The notes: a model not told the origin generated them from the letters alone. A DNA stretch of 64,000 nucleotides from Streptococcus pneumoniae (GCF_001113365.1 NZ_CKYA01000002.1:62001-126000), one strand, 5' to 3'. Shown: positions 1-9,170, numbered from the stretch's first letter. Program-made: numbers and translations.

Positions 1-1
1 C

Positions 2-1870
2 CGTGCCTACACTTCAAATATCCGTCGCGCTCGTCACGCACACACTGTAACTGGTCTTCCAGATGCATACTCACGCGGACGTATCATCGGTGTTTACGCA
101 CGTCTTGCTCTTTACGGTGCAGACTACTTGATGCAAGAAAAAGTAAACGACTGGAACGCAATCGAAGAAATCGATGAAGAAACAATCCGTCTTCGTGAAG
201 AAATCAACCTTCAATACCAAGCATTGCAACAAGTTGTTCGCTTGGGTGACCTTTACGGAGTTGACGTTCGCAAACCAGCGATGAACGTTAAAGAAGCTAT
301 CCAATGGGTTAACATCGCCTTCATGTCTGTCTGCCGTGTTATCAACGGTGCTGCTACATCTCTAGGACGTGTACCAATCGTATTGGACATCTTTGCAGAA
401 CGTGACCTTGCTCGTGGTACATTTACTGAATCAGAAATCCAAGAATTCGTTGATGATTTCGTTATGAAACTTCGTACAGTTAAATTTGCTCGTACAAAAG
501 CTTACGACCAATTGTACTCAGGTGACCCAACTTTCATCACAACTTCTATGGCTGGTATGGGTAACGACGGTCGTCACCGTGTTACTAAGATGGACTACCG
601 TTTCTTGAACACTCTTGACAACATCGGTAACTCTCCAGAACCAAACTTGACAGTTCTTTGGACTGATAAATTGCCATACAACTTCCGTCGCTACTGTATG
701 CACATGAGCCACAAACACTCTTCTATCCAATACGAAGGTGTAACAACAATGGCTAAAGACGGATATGGTGAAATGAGCTGTATCTCATGCTGTGTGTCTC
801 CACTTGACCCAGAAAATGAAGAGCAACGCCACAACATCCAGTACTTCGGTGCTCGTGTAAACGTATTGAAAGCCCTTCTTACTGGTTTGAACGGTGGTTA
901 CGACGATGTTCACAAAGACTACAAAGTATTTGACATCGAACCAATCCGTGACGAAGTTCTTGAATTTGAATCAGTTAAAGCTAACTTTGAAAAATCTCTT
1001 GACTGGTTGACTGACACTTATGTAGATGCTTTGAACATCATCCACTACATGACTGATAAGTACAACTATGAAGCTGTTCAAATGGCCTTCTTGCCAACTA
1101 AACAACGTGCTAACATGGGATTCGGTATCTGTGGATTTGCTAACACTGTTGACACATTGTCAGCTATTAAGTACGCTACAGTTAAACCAATCCGTGATGA
1201 AAATGGCTATATCTACGATTACGAAACAATCGGTGAATACCCACGTTGGGGTGAAGATGACCCACGTTCAAACGAATTGGCAGAATGGTTGATCGAAGCT
1301 TACACAACTCGTCTACGTAGCCACAAACTTTACAAAGACGCAGAAGCTACAGTATCACTTTTGACAATCACATCTAACGTTGCTTACTCTAAACAAACTG
1401 GTAACTCACCAGTCCACAAAGGTGTATACCTCAACGAAGATGGTTCTGTGAACTTGTCTAAACTTGAATTCTTCTCACCAGGTGCTAACCCATCTAACAA
1501 AGCTAAAGGTGGATGGTTGCAAAACTTGAATTCACTTTCTAGCCTTGACTTTAGTTATGCAGCTGATGGTATCTCATTGACTACACAAGTATCACCTCGC
1601 GCTCTTGGTAAGACTCGTGACGAACAAGTTGATAACTTGGTAACAATCCTTGATGGTTACTTCGAAAACGGTGGACAACACGTTAACTTGAATGTTATGG
1701 ACTTGAACGATGTTTACGAAAAGATTATGTCAGGTGAAGACGTTATCGTACGTATCTCTGGATACTGTGTAAACACTAAATACCTCACTCCAGAACAAAA
1801 AACTGAATTGACACAACGTGTCTTCCACGAAGTTCTTTCAATGGATGATGCCTTGGATGCATTGAGCTAA
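2..1870 (+). CDS. pflB: Formate acetyltransferase (pyruvate formate-lyase), 3' part
   Basis: This is the glycyl-radical enzyme that converts pyruvate and CoA to formate and acetyl-CoA in anaerobic mixed-acid fermentation. The reading frame is open from base 2, so the gene start lies outside the window; about 620 of an expected 770-odd residues are present. The adjacent catalytic cysteines are visible in SCISCCVSP (about 785-805), and the C-terminal glycyl-radical loop reads RISGYC (about 1750-1770), where the glycine carries the radical. Codon use is strongly biased, as expected for a highly expressed glycolytic-type gene. The gene is monocistronic at this end, closed by a strong hairpin terminator. 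Identification is secure. Confidence 0.97.
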   Translation, partial: RAYTSNIRRARHAHTVTGLPDAYSRGRIIGVYARLALYGADYLMQEKVNDWNAIEEIDEETIRLREEINLQYQALQQVVRLGDLYGVDVRKPAMNVKEAIQWVNIAFMSVCRVINGAATSLGRVPIVLDIFAERDLARGTFTESEIQEFVDDFVMKLRTVKFARTKAYDQLYSGDPTFITTSMAGMGNDGRHRVTKMDYRFLNTLDNIGNSPEPNLTVLWTDKLPYNFRRYCMHMSHKHSSIQYEGVTTMAKDGYGEMSCISCCVSPLDPENEEQRHNIQYFGARVNVLKALLTGLNGGYDDVHKDYKVFDIEPIRDEVLEFESVKANFEKSLDWLTDTYVDALNIIHYMTDKYNYEAVQMAFLPTKQRANMGFGICGFANTVDTLSAIKYATVKPIRDENGYIYDYETIGEYPRWGEDDPRSNELAEWLIEAYTTRLRSHKLYKDAEATVSLLTITSNVAYSKQTGNSPVHKGVYLNEDGSVNLSKLEFFSPGANPSNKAKGGWLQNLNSLSSLDFSYAADGISLTTQVSPRALGKTRDEQVDNLVTILDGYFENGGQHVNLNVMDLNDVYEKIMSGEDVIVRISGYCVNTKYLTPEQKTELTQRVFHEVLSMDDALDALS

Positions 1871-1894
1871 TCAAGTTCTTGAATAATAAAAAGG

Positions 1895-1922
1895 AACCCT
1901 CGGTCAATCGACCGAGGGTTTT
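1895..1922 (+). terminator. Intrinsic terminator of pflB
   Basis: A perfect 11-bp stem (1895-1905 with 1910-1920, loop AATC) is followed by a short T run, 25 bases after the pflB stop codon. Confidence 0.9.
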
Positions 1923-1980
1923 GTGCTTGGGATAGTGTGAGCAATTCCTTCGGCGCAATATGCAATGTTTTTGGGAAGGA

Positions 1981-2077
1981 ATAGTGGACCGAATCTGAAA
2001 TAGTCCACTGAAACGGCTCAAACAGTGCTAGAAATTGACTGGAATTCTCTAAGCGATTTGTTCAGATTTTATTTCAT
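1981..2077 (-). repeat. Dispersed repeat, copy 1 (partner at 29092-29190)
   Basis: The reverse complement of this stretch aligns over about 95 bases with 29092-29190. Shared blocks include AAATAAAATCTGAACAAAT, a TCAATTT-TAG block and AGATTC. Both copies end in a small inverted repeat whose arms differ: GTGGAC/GTCCAC here, GTGT/ACAC in the other copy. It lies in the spacer behind pflB. I cannot say whether it is an IS end or a small mobile repeat. Confidence 0.6.
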
Positions 2078-2087
2078 TTCATCATAA

Positions 2088-2124
2088 AAACAAGACGACT
2101 GGTTAATTGACAATCATCTTGTTT
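2088..2124 (-). terminator. Terminator of the nucleotidyltransferase pair
   Basis: The stem AAACAAGACGA (2088-2098) pairs with TCATCTTGTTT (2114-2124), with one non-Watson-Crick position, and a T-rich tail follows on the minus strand just past the stop at 2132. Confidence 0.7.
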
Positions 2125-2131
2125 GATACTG

Positions 2132-2689
2132 TTAATAAAATTCGCGAAGTTTATCTTGATTTTCTTTAAAAAATTTTTCTAACCAATCCATACCATAAGC
2201 ATAACTAAAGCCTTCTAATAGAACAGAGAGGTCAATAGTATCAAATCCCATGTCTTTTAAATATTTAAAGGTATCGAATGGTGAATGAAAGTTTTTGTAT
2301 TTAATAATTGCACCAATATCTTTCAAATCCTGCTCCCTGATACTCATCATCTTCATTCCTAACACATACTCAATAGGTACTACTAAAACGGTCAGATTCT
2401 CAAATGAGTACAAGGATTCACATAAACTTAAGGGAGGCTGTTTGTTCATATTTGCAACATGATTGTTGAGCCATAACTCTTCGTGGGTGTTAAGATTAAA
2501 CTGTTTTCCTACACGAGCAATAATTTCATTTATTTTCTGATTTTGGTCATAAAAAGCATCAACATCTTGTGTGGCACGTAAACCATGATATTCTAAGACA
2601 TAACCACCGACACAGATAATTGTTAAAGTCAGATTTTCCTGAATTAATTCCTTATTTAGGGCTTGGAAGACCGGTTTCATTTTATCCAT
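2132..2689 (-). CDS. Nucleotidyltransferase-fold protein (DUF6036-like), possible toxin-antitoxin component
   Basis: The 185-residue product carries the signature of the minimal nucleotidyltransferase fold: a GG turn at residues 28-29 followed by RATQDVDAF (39-46), in which D42 and D44 would bind metal. Proteins of this kind (DUF6036, AbiEii-like) are often found in two-gene toxin-antitoxin or abortive-infection modules. It shares an 8-base overlap with the upstream 94-residue gene, so the two are co-translated. Base composition is AT-rich compared with pflB, and the pair sits in a variable interval beside an IS remnant, which suggests acquired DNA. The fold call is fairly sure; the toxin role is inference. 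Confidence 0.65.
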   Translation of the reverse strand: MDKMKPVFQALNKELIQENLTLTIICVGGYVLEYHGLRATQDVDAFYDQNQKINEIIARVGKQFNLNTHEELWLNNHVANMNKQPPLSLCESLYSFENLTVLVVPIEYVLGMKMMSIREQDLKDIGAIIKYKNFHSPFDTFKYLKDMGFDTIDLSVLLEGFSYAYGMDWLEKFFKENQDKLREFY

Positions 2690-2966
2690 GCTTGTATTTC
2701 TCCATCAATTTTTGAACATTGGTTAACTTAGCAGGTTTATTTAATGAAATCACATATTTATGAGTTGGAGTATGCTCTTGAAAGGCATACTTCAAGCTAA
2801 TTTTTTGAAAATGGGTTAGTTCTTCGGAGTCTAGCAACTTTTCTACATCTTGGTTTGTTAAATAAGAACAGTCTTCAAAAATAACTTTTCGCAAATAGCG
2901 AAACCAATGGCTTGCGTTGAATTGTGATTGTTTGGATGCCTGTATCATATAATCGTACCAATCCAT
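2682..2966 (-). CDS. Small protein paired with the nucleotidyltransferase
   Basis: This 94-residue soluble protein starts at an ATG preceded on the minus strand by a clear AGGAGGAAG ribosome site. It is rich in aromatic and charged residues (MDWYDYMIQ, HWFRYLRK) and has no membrane segment or recognisable catalytic motif. Its 3' end overlaps the start of the nucleotidyltransferase gene by 8 bases. That arrangement is typical of an antitoxin or accessory gene placed first in a two-gene module, but I do not recognise the family and the role is unproven. Confidence 0.6.
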   Translation of the reverse strand: MDWYDYMIQASKQSQFNASHWFRYLRKVIFEDCSYLTNQDVEKLLDSEELTHFQKISLKYAFQEHTPTHKYVISLNKPAKLTNVQKLMEKYKHG

Positions 2967-3578
2967 TGTCTTCCTCCTATGGAATTTAGTTTATCTTATT
3001 GTAGTTTATATTTAAAAATGTAGTTTTTCTTAATTAGCTCGTATCTATAGGATGATACTGAAAATTATCTTGTTGCTTTAAATCACAATCGAAAAATTCT
3101 GTTTTTCATCTTAGAAAAGAGTGTTTAGAAATGTAAAATGAACCTTTTTTCTTATCCGAAAACCTTACTAAAGTATATAATTTAGGAAGTCAATTCTGTA
3201 TGATAATGTTTGTACTATCGTCGAGTTTTTGCTTGATTGGCTAACGAGATAAATTTTAGAAGAATTTTCGGTGTGACTTGACAAGCTTCTGACTGGAAGG
3301 ATAGTTACACTAGTATTGTTTATTAAAATGAGCAGATAGAGAAAATTTGGAATCTATTTGCTTATTATCAATCGTTTTTTTTAGCTTATTTGTCTTAGAT
3401 TGGTATAGAACTGATTTATGGATTGATCCTCTTGTATCTTATCTTGTTCCTAAATATGTTGGTAGAAAAATGAAGCAGTTGTTACGAGTGTCTGTATTGG
3501 GAAAAATTTTATCTATACAATTCTTTAAATGATATGAAGGCTAGGAATGCCAAAACACTGACATATTTCGTTTAAACC
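2967..3578. other. AT-rich spacer without a supportable gene
   Basis: The interval holds only a TTG-started 61-codon frame (3347-3532) without a ribosome site. Scattered -10-like words are present but none forms a convincing promoter. It lies between the gene pair and the transposase remnant and looks like decayed DNA. Confidence 0.5.
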
Positions 3579-3809
3579 CTATCCAGCCTCTTCAATTGTA
3601 TTTGTAGAAATGCTATCAGTAATATATTCGCGAACACTATGATTTACAACAGTGTGGTCGTACATCTTTGTAACTTTATTATACAACAACCATTTACAGG
3701 TGTAAAGTTGAGCAGTGTCTTTAGTAAATTTAGGGACTTGTTTTGTCACAGTTTTGATACCTGTATTCGTTGTTTTATGAACATTTAACGTTTCTTTTCG
3801 TGTAGGCAT
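3540..3809 (-). pseudogene. IS1595/ISXO2-type transposase remnant
   Basis: The minus-strand frame reads VVNHSVREYITDSISTNTIE, resembling the NHS...HTNTIE...KR core of ISXO2-like DDE transposases. After NTIEEA the frame breaks. Restoring one base gives AWIGFKRN, the expected continuation (family: NTIE-W--FKR), and that frame soon stops as well. Only about 90 codons remain of a family usually several times longer, and no terminal repeats were found. It is therefore a dead fragment of an insertion sequence. Confidence 0.5.
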
Positions 3810-3941
3810 TTCAATAATTAGAATGATATTTTTCCGAGGATGAACTTATATATTGTGACTTTTTAGAGTTACGATGTCTCTTGATCTGACTACCGCTATC
3901 AATTTCATCTATTTTTACAGTTTCATGCAGTATAGCGAGAA

Positions 3942-3973
3942 GGCGGTTTCCTATATGGAAGTCGTCTTGTTTT
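3942..3973 (+). terminator. Terminator-like hairpin beside the IS remnant
   Basis: GGCGGTTTCC pairs with GGAAGTCGTC across a TATAT loop (about 3942-3966, including G-U pairs), followed by TTGTTTT. The 14 bases AGTCGTCTTGTTTT (3960-3973) are the exact reverse complement of 2087-2100 at the other end of the variable spot. Confidence 0.45.
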
Positions 3974-4047
3974 CATATTGTCTAAATACGAGATATTTAC
4001 TACAGGTTATAGTTGATTTAAACAGGTCTATAGATTTCTAATATATA

Positions 4048-5271
4048 TTAAGGTGAAATAATATCTTGTAAAACATTGCTATGCTCTATGAAAAAAGCGA
4101 CGATAGCTAATGCACAAGCTCCTATACTTCCACGATGTTTGTTGTAAGGTAAAATTTCAATTTCTATATTACGAGTAAAAGGAACGAAGTGGAGCTGGTC
4201 TTGGATTTTATCCCTGACTTCATGAGTGAAAGGCTGATAATTAAGCAATTGACTGTTGATATAGATTTTATCAGCAGGATTGATGAGGAGAAGATTTGCA
4301 ATAGAAGTGGCCAATAAATTGACTCCTTTATCAATTTGTTGGCGTAAAGCAGAGTCGCCTAAGTTGTAAGCTGTTAAAAGGGTATCTAAATGAATGTCTT
4401 TTTCAGTCTTTACAAGGCTTTTTAGTACAGTTAGTTGAGAATTTTTAAATAATAATTGGGCATGTTTGATTAACCAAGCATCCGAAATATATGTTTGTAA
4501 ACAACCTTTTTTTCCGCATTCACAATATTGCCCATTCAATTCGACAATGGTGTGTCCAATTTCTCCGATATAAGGATTTTTAGAAGCTCCTATTTTTTCT
4601 TTTGTGAAAAAGGAAGTGTAAATACCTAATCCAGCGTGTAGGAAAATAAAGTTATCGGGGGTATTGTGTGGATTAAAAAGGTATTGTCCTATAGCCATAC
4701 AATCGATATTATTTTTTACAATAAAAGGAAAATTGAAATCTTTAATTACATTTAATAAATTAAAAGATTCCCATATGGGGTTATTTGTAATGATGCTTCC
4801 GGAGTCTTTGTTATAATGTCCAGGTATTGATAAGCCAAATCCAAGTAATTTTGTCTCCAAAGGGACATACTCTATAGCTGTTTTTATCATATTGGTAATG
4901 GTGGAATTGATTTCTGAAATAGGATAATCTTCATTCAAAATTTCTGTCTCGAAAAGAGTTTTCCCTTGTAAGTCGCATAGACTGAGAAAGATACCTAGGA
5001 CGTTTATTTCAATACCTCCAACAACATATGGAATATTATCTGTGATAGAAATAGTTTTTCTACGTCTTCCAGATCCGGAAAACTCGCTAAATTCATCACC
5101 AGTTTCGTATATGAGGGACTGTTCACTTAGCTCTTTTATGATGTTAGTCGTTGTTGCTGGAGTAAGTCCTGTTTCATTAACAATATCTGTACGGGATGTT
5201 GCTGGATTTCGATATAGAAACTCCAGTATAGTGGCTCTATTTTGTAAAAAGGCTGATTGTTTTGTAATCAT
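4048..5271 (-). CDS. ROK-family transcriptional regulator
   Basis: This NagC/XylR-type regulator has 407 residues. An N-terminal winged helix-turn-helix (about residues 7-55, with TSRTDIVNETGLTPATTTN) precedes a sugar-kinase-like ROK domain. The ROK zinc site is complete: GEIGH (H240) and CECGKKGC (C250, C252, C257). It is divergently transcribed from the PTS operon, with a 167-base spacer that holds the operon promoter and a cre-like site. The context makes it the likely local repressor, released by a phosphosugar or sugar intermediate. The start at 5271 is supported by GGAGGAAAC just upstream. Confidence 0.9.
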   Translation of the reverse strand: MITKQSAFLQNRATILEFLYRNPATSRTDIVNETGLTPATTTNIIKELSEQSLIYETGDEFSEFSGSGRRRKTISITDNIPYVVGGIEINVLGIFLSLCDLQGKTLFETEILNEDYPISEINSTITNMIKTAIEYVPLETKLLGFGLSIPGHYNKDSGSIITNNPIWESFNLLNVIKDFNFPFIVKNNIDCMAIGQYLFNPHNTPDNFIFLHAGLGIYTSFFTKEKIGASKNPYIGEIGHTIVELNGQYCECGKKGCLQTYISDAWLIKHAQLLFKNSQLTVLKSLVKTEKDIHLDTLLTAYNLGDSALRQQIDKGVNLLATSIANLLLINPADKIYINSQLLNYQPFTHEVRDKIQDQLHFVPFTRNIEIEILPYNKHRGSIGACALAIVAFFIEHSNVLQDIISP

Positions 5272-5375
5272 TTGTTTCCTCCTTTGGTTTATTTTATATT
5301 AAACATAAGAAAAAATCAATTAAAATTATTATTCTATACAAAGAAAAAAATATTGTAAAAACAGCAAAAAATATA

Positions 5376-5404
5376 TTGACAACGCTTTCTGTTAGTGGTA
5401 TATT
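5376..5404 (+). promoter_or_regulatory. Promoter of the PTS operon with overlapping cre-like site
   Basis: TTGACA (5376-5381), a 17-base spacer and TATATT (5399-5404) form a near-consensus sigma-A promoter. The word TGACAACGCTTTCT (5377-5390) overlies the -35 and spacer and matches the CcpA cre consensus (TGWNANCGNTNWCA) at all but the last base. Repression by glucose through CcpA is inferred. Confidence 0.75.
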
Positions 5405-5438
5405 TAATTTATAAAAAATAAAAAAAGGAGTTCCGGTG

Positions 5439-6761
5439 ATGAACAATATTTTAACGTTTTTAGAAACGAAAGTCGCTCCGTTTGGTGAAAAAGTTGGCAA
5501 CCAACGGCATTTGAAAGCTATTCGTGAAGGATTTATGATGGCAATGCCTTTGATTTTAGTCGGCTCTTTATTTCTTATTCTAATCAGTTGGCCTCAAGAG
5601 GCTTTTACAAATTGGCTGAATAGTGTCGGATTGCTAAGTATCTTGACAACTATGAATCAGTCAACAGTAGCGATTATCTCCTTGGTCGCTTGTTTCGGTA
5701 TTGCCTACAGGTTGTCGGAAGGATATGGTACAGATGGTCCGTCGGCAGGGATCATAGCCTTATCTAGTTTTGTATTGATGGCACCTCGTTTTTCAAGTAT
5801 GGTTTATGATAAAAATGGGGAGCAGGTCAAGCAGTTATTTGGCGGCGCAATACCATTTTCTAGCCTGAATGCGTCTTCTTTGTTTATGGCGATTACCATT
5901 GGATTGGTTACAGCAGAGATTTATCGTATTTTTATCCAACGCGGAATTACGATAAAAATGCCAAGCGGGGTCCCAGATGTAGTAAGTAAATCATTTTCAG
6001 CTCTTTTACCTGGTTTTACTACTTTTGTTTTGTGGGCTTTGGTCTTAAAAGGTCTTGAAGTGGCAGGAGTTGCAGGAGGTCTCAACGGACTTTTAGGTGC
6101 AATTGTTGGAACGCCGCTTAAGTTAATTGCAGGAACGCTTCCAGGTATGATTCTATGTGTTATTGTAAACTCATTCTTTTGGTTCTGTGGAGTTAACGGG
6201 GGACAAGTTTTAAATGCTTTTGTAGATCCAGTTTGGCTACAATTTACTACAGAAAACCAAGAAGCTGTGGCTGCAGGACAAACCCTTCAACACATTATTA
6301 CATTACCGTTTAAAGATTTATTTGTATTTATTGGTGGCGGTGGAGCTACTATTGGTCTTGCGATTTGTCTCTTCCTATTTAGCAAGAGTCGTGCTAATAA
6401 AACATTAGGTAAGCTAGCTATTATACCGTCTATCTTTAATATCAATACAGCTATTCTATTTACGTTTCCAACAGTTTTAAATCCGATTATGCTGATTCCG
6501 TTTATTGCTACTCCTACAATCAATGCCTTAATTACCTATGTATCAATGGCTGTAGGATTAGTACCTTATACAACAGGTGTAATCCTTCCGTGGACAATGC
6601 CACCGATCATAGGAGGATTCCTTGCGACAGGGGCTAGTTGGCGAGGAGCTCTATTACAAGTTGTTTTAATTTTGGTTTCTGTGGCAATTTATTATCCATT
6701 CTTCAAAATTGCAGATAAACGCAATCTTGAAAAAGAAAAAGCTACTGTTGGAGGGGAATAA
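5439..6761 (+). CDS. PTS permease, cellobiose/lactose-type EIIC
   Basis: This 440-residue multi-spanning membrane protein is homologous in layout to CelB/LacE EIIC domains, which bind and translocate the sugar during phosphorylation. It starts MNNILTFLETKVAPFGEKVGNQRHLKAIREGF-like and contains long hydrophobic helices and the conserved GGNG-type loop region around PFKDLFVFIGGGGATIG. ATG 5439 lies 8 bases after AAAGGAG; an in-frame GTG three bases earlier is less well spaced. It carries no EIIB or EIIA domain, so it must borrow them, most simply from the EIICB and EIIA encoded downstream. The sugar is unknown. Confidence 0.9.
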   Translation: MNNILTFLETKVAPFGEKVGNQRHLKAIREGFMMAMPLILVGSLFLILISWPQEAFTNWLNSVGLLSILTTMNQSTVAIISLVACFGIAYRLSEGYGTDGPSAGIIALSSFVLMAPRFSSMVYDKNGEQVKQLFGGAIPFSSLNASSLFMAITIGLVTAEIYRIFIQRGITIKMPSGVPDVVSKSFSALLPGFTTFVLWALVLKGLEVAGVAGGLNGLLGAIVGTPLKLIAGTLPGMILCVIVNSFFWFCGVNGGQVLNAFVDPVWLQFTTENQEAVAAGQTLQHIITLPFKDLFVFIGGGGATIGLAICLFLFSKSRANKTLGKLAIIPSIFNINTAILFTFPTVLNPIMLIPFIATPTINALITYVSMAVGLVPYTTGVILPWTMPPIIGGFLATGASWRGALLQVVLILVSVAIYYPFFKIADKRNLEKEKATVGGE

Positions 6762-6762
6762 G

Positions 6763-8649
6763 ATGGTTATCAGAGTATTTGATCAGCAGAAAAATGCTTA
6801 TTCTAGCTTTGCCTTAGAGGAATTAAATTACTATATGAATCGGGTCTTTAAGACTGACATAGAACTTGTCGAGGAGAAGGAAGCGGATATTTTTGTAGGA
6901 TTAGTCAATAAAGAGGATAGAAAAGACCATGTTCTTATCTCATTAGACAAGGGTAAGGGAAGAATTGAGTCTAATACAATTGTAGGTTTACTTATTGGAA
7001 TTTACCGAATGTTTCATGAATTTGGGGTTGTGTATACTAGACCAGGGCGCGGACATGACTTTGTTCCAGAGTTACGATTTGAAGATTTTTTAGATAAACA
7101 GCTATCTATAGATGAAACAGCCAGTTACTATCATAGGGGAGTATGTATAGAGGGAGCAGATTCATTTGAAAATATACTAGATTTCATTGATTGGCTACCT
7201 AAGATTGGAATGAACAGTTTTTTCATCCAGTTTGAAAATCCTTACTCTTTTTTGAAACGTTGGTATGAACATGAATTTAATCCATATCTAAATAAAGAAC
7301 AATTTTCAAATGAATTAGTACAAGAATTGAGTGATAGGTTGGATAAAGAATTGCAAAAAAGAGGTCTTATTCATCATCGTGTTGGTCATGGATGGACAGG
7401 TGAGGTTTTAGGTTACTCTTCAAAATTTGGCTGGGAATCAGGTCTTAGTATTTCAGAGGAGAAGAAACCCTATGTCGCTGAAATAAACGGGAAACGAGAA
7501 TTATTTAATACGGCTCCAATTTTAACCAGTCTGGATTTTTCAAATCCAGATGTGGCGGATAAGATGGTAGAAATTATCAAGGATTATGCCAAGAAAAGAC
7601 CTGATGTGAATTACTTACATGTATGGTTGTCGGATGCTCGTAATAATATTTGTGAATGCGAAAACTGTAGACAAGAATTAGTTTCGGATCAGTATATTCG
7701 TATTCTCAATCAATTGGATAGGGCTTTAACGAGTGAGGGATTGGATACAAAGATTTGTTTCCTACTTTATCATGAGTTGTTATGGGCGCCTCAGAAAGAA
7801 AAATTAGATAATCCTGAACGCTTTACCATGATGTTTGCACCTATTACAAGAACATTCGAAATGAGTTATGCAGATGTAGATTTTGACAATTCCATACCTG
7901 CTCCTAAACCTTATATGCGTAATAAAATTATACTTCCGAATTCTCTTGAGGAAAATTTATCTTATCTTTTTGAGTGGCAAAAAACATTTAAAGGAGATAG
8001 TTTCGTATATGACTATCCTTTAGGGCGTGCTCATTATGGCGATTTAGGCTATATGAAAATTAGTCAAACTATTTACAGAGATGTATCTTATCTTTCAAAC
8101 CTACATTTGAACGGTTACATTTCGTGTCAAGAATTACGTGCAGGATTCCCTCATAATTTTCCTAATTATGTTATGGGGCAAATGCTCTGGAAGAAGACAA
8201 GAAGTTATGAAGAATTGATTGAAGAATACTTTTCTGCTTTGTATGGATCAAATTGGCAGTCTGTTGTTGAATATTTAGAAAAATTATCTAGTTATTCCTC
8301 ATGTGATTATTTTAATGCAATTGGCAGTCGTCAAAATGATGTTTTAGCGAATCATTATTATATAGCTTACAATCTAGCTGATAATTTTTTACCAATTATT
8401 GAGGAAAATATTTCTAAGTTATTAAATAGTCAAAAGGATGAATGGAAACAGCTCAGTTATCATCGTGAATATGTTGTTAAGATGGCGAAGGCTTTATATC
8501 TTCAAGCAACTGGAAAAACAAGGCAAGCTCAAGATGAGTGGAAAAATATGTTGAATTATATCCGTGGGCACGAACTGCTATTCCAATCTAATTTGGATGT
8601 TTATCGTGTAATTGAAGTAGCAAAAAATTACGCTGGTTTCCACTTATAA
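6763..8649 (+). CDS. DUF4838 domain protein, probable glycoside hydrolase-like enzyme
   Basis: The 628-residue product begins at ATG 6763, directly after the EIIC stop, with GGAGGGG as ribosome site; the open frame upstream of this ATG overlaps EIIC and is not used. An N-terminal domain of about 110 residues resembles the alpha/beta domain that precedes many exo-hexosaminidase or glucuronidase barrels. The centre contains the DUF4838 hallmark WLSDARNNICECENC (about 288-302, with C297, C299 and C302). It has no signal peptide, so it should act in the cytoplasm on the imported phosphosugar or its glycan part. The exact reaction is not known. Confidence 0.8.
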   Translation: MVIRVFDQQKNAYSSFALEELNYYMNRVFKTDIELVEEKEADIFVGLVNKEDRKDHVLISLDKGKGRIESNTIVGLLIGIYRMFHEFGVVYTRPGRGHDFVPELRFEDFLDKQLSIDETASYYHRGVCIEGADSFENILDFIDWLPKIGMNSFFIQFENPYSFLKRWYEHEFNPYLNKEQFSNELVQELSDRLDKELQKRGLIHHRVGHGWTGEVLGYSSKFGWESGLSISEEKKPYVAEINGKRELFNTAPILTSLDFSNPDVADKMVEIIKDYAKKRPDVNYLHVWLSDARNNICECENCRQELVSDQYIRILNQLDRALTSEGLDTKICFLLYHELLWAPQKEKLDNPERFTMMFAPITRTFEMSYADVDFDNSIPAPKPYMRNKIILPNSLEENLSYLFEWQKTFKGDSFVYDYPLGRAHYGDLGYMKISQTIYRDVSYLSNLHLNGYISCQELRAGFPHNFPNYVMGQMLWKKTRSYEELIEEYFSALYGSNWQSVVEYLEKLSSYSSCDYFNAIGSRQNDVLANHYYIAYNLADNFLPIIEENISKLLNSQKDEWKQLSYHREYVVKMAKALYLQATGKTRQAQDEWKNMLNYIRGHELLFQSNLDVYRVIEVAKNYAGFHL

Positions 8650-8816
8650 ATCATAAGTATAGAAAATGAACTAAGGTATTCAGAGAAGATTGATCCTAAA
8701 TATTATGAAATTTAAGGATTTTTAAGATATTTAGGGTCGACTTTCTATTTGTATCGTAGCGAAGTCATTTTAATAATGATGTGTAAAAGATGGATCAAGA
8801 TTGAGGAGGAAGAAAG
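8650..8816. other. Intra-operon spacer with a hairpin
   Basis: CCTAAATAT (about 8695-8703) can pair with ATATTTAGG (about 8728-8736) across an AT-rich loop. No T tract follows, so this is more likely an mRNA processing or stability element than a terminator. The next ribosome site, GAGGAGGAAG, is strong. Confidence 0.4.
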
Positions 8817-9161
8817 ATGAAATCAAAAGAAGAAATAAATATGCTTGGTTTTACAATTGTCGCTTACGCAGGAGATGCAAGGTCAGATTTGATGGATGCT
8901 TTGGCGTTTGCGAGAGATGGATATTTTGAACAGGCAAGAGAATTGGTTGAGTCTGCAAACGACTCAATAGTGTCTGCCCATCGAGAACAGACTAATTTAT
9001 TAGCGGAGGAGGCATCTGGAGATAATTTTGAAGTGAGTTTTATCATGATTCATGGTCAAGATACTTTGATGACAACGATGCTATTGTATGATCAGGTAAA
9101 GTTTTTTATTGATGAATATGAACGAATTCGAAAGATTGAAGAACATATTGGTTTGCAATGA
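8817..9161 (+). CDS. lacF: PTS EIIA, lactose/cellobiose family
   Basis: This 114-residue helical phosphocarrier passes phosphate from HPr to EIIB. The phosphorylated histidine is H79 in the conserved block IMIHGQDTLMTTM, and the earlier block AHREQTNLL (H55) is also typical. Its length equals the family norm. It is the only EIIA in the operon and therefore probably serves both EIIC permeases. It is followed after 9 bases by the LacG-like hydrolase. The symbol follows the LacF-like sequence; the sugar may not be lactose. Confidence 0.9.
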   Translation: MKSKEEINMLGFTIVAYAGDARSDLMDALAFARDGYFEQARELVESANDSIVSAHREQTNLLAEEASGDNFEVSFIMIHGQDTLMTTMLLYDQVKFFIDEYERIRKIEEHIGLQ

Positions 9162-9170
9162 GGATTAGTC

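Noticed and set aside
1785..2021. 78-codon minus-strand frame across the pflB terminator
   Set aside because: It runs through the pflB coding end and a perfect terminator hairpin and has no start signals.
3347..3532. 61-codon frame with two hydrophobic stretches in the spacer after the nucleotidyltransferase pair
   Set aside because: It begins with TTG, has no ribosome site or promoter, and resembles no family I know; at most it is the tail of a lost gene.
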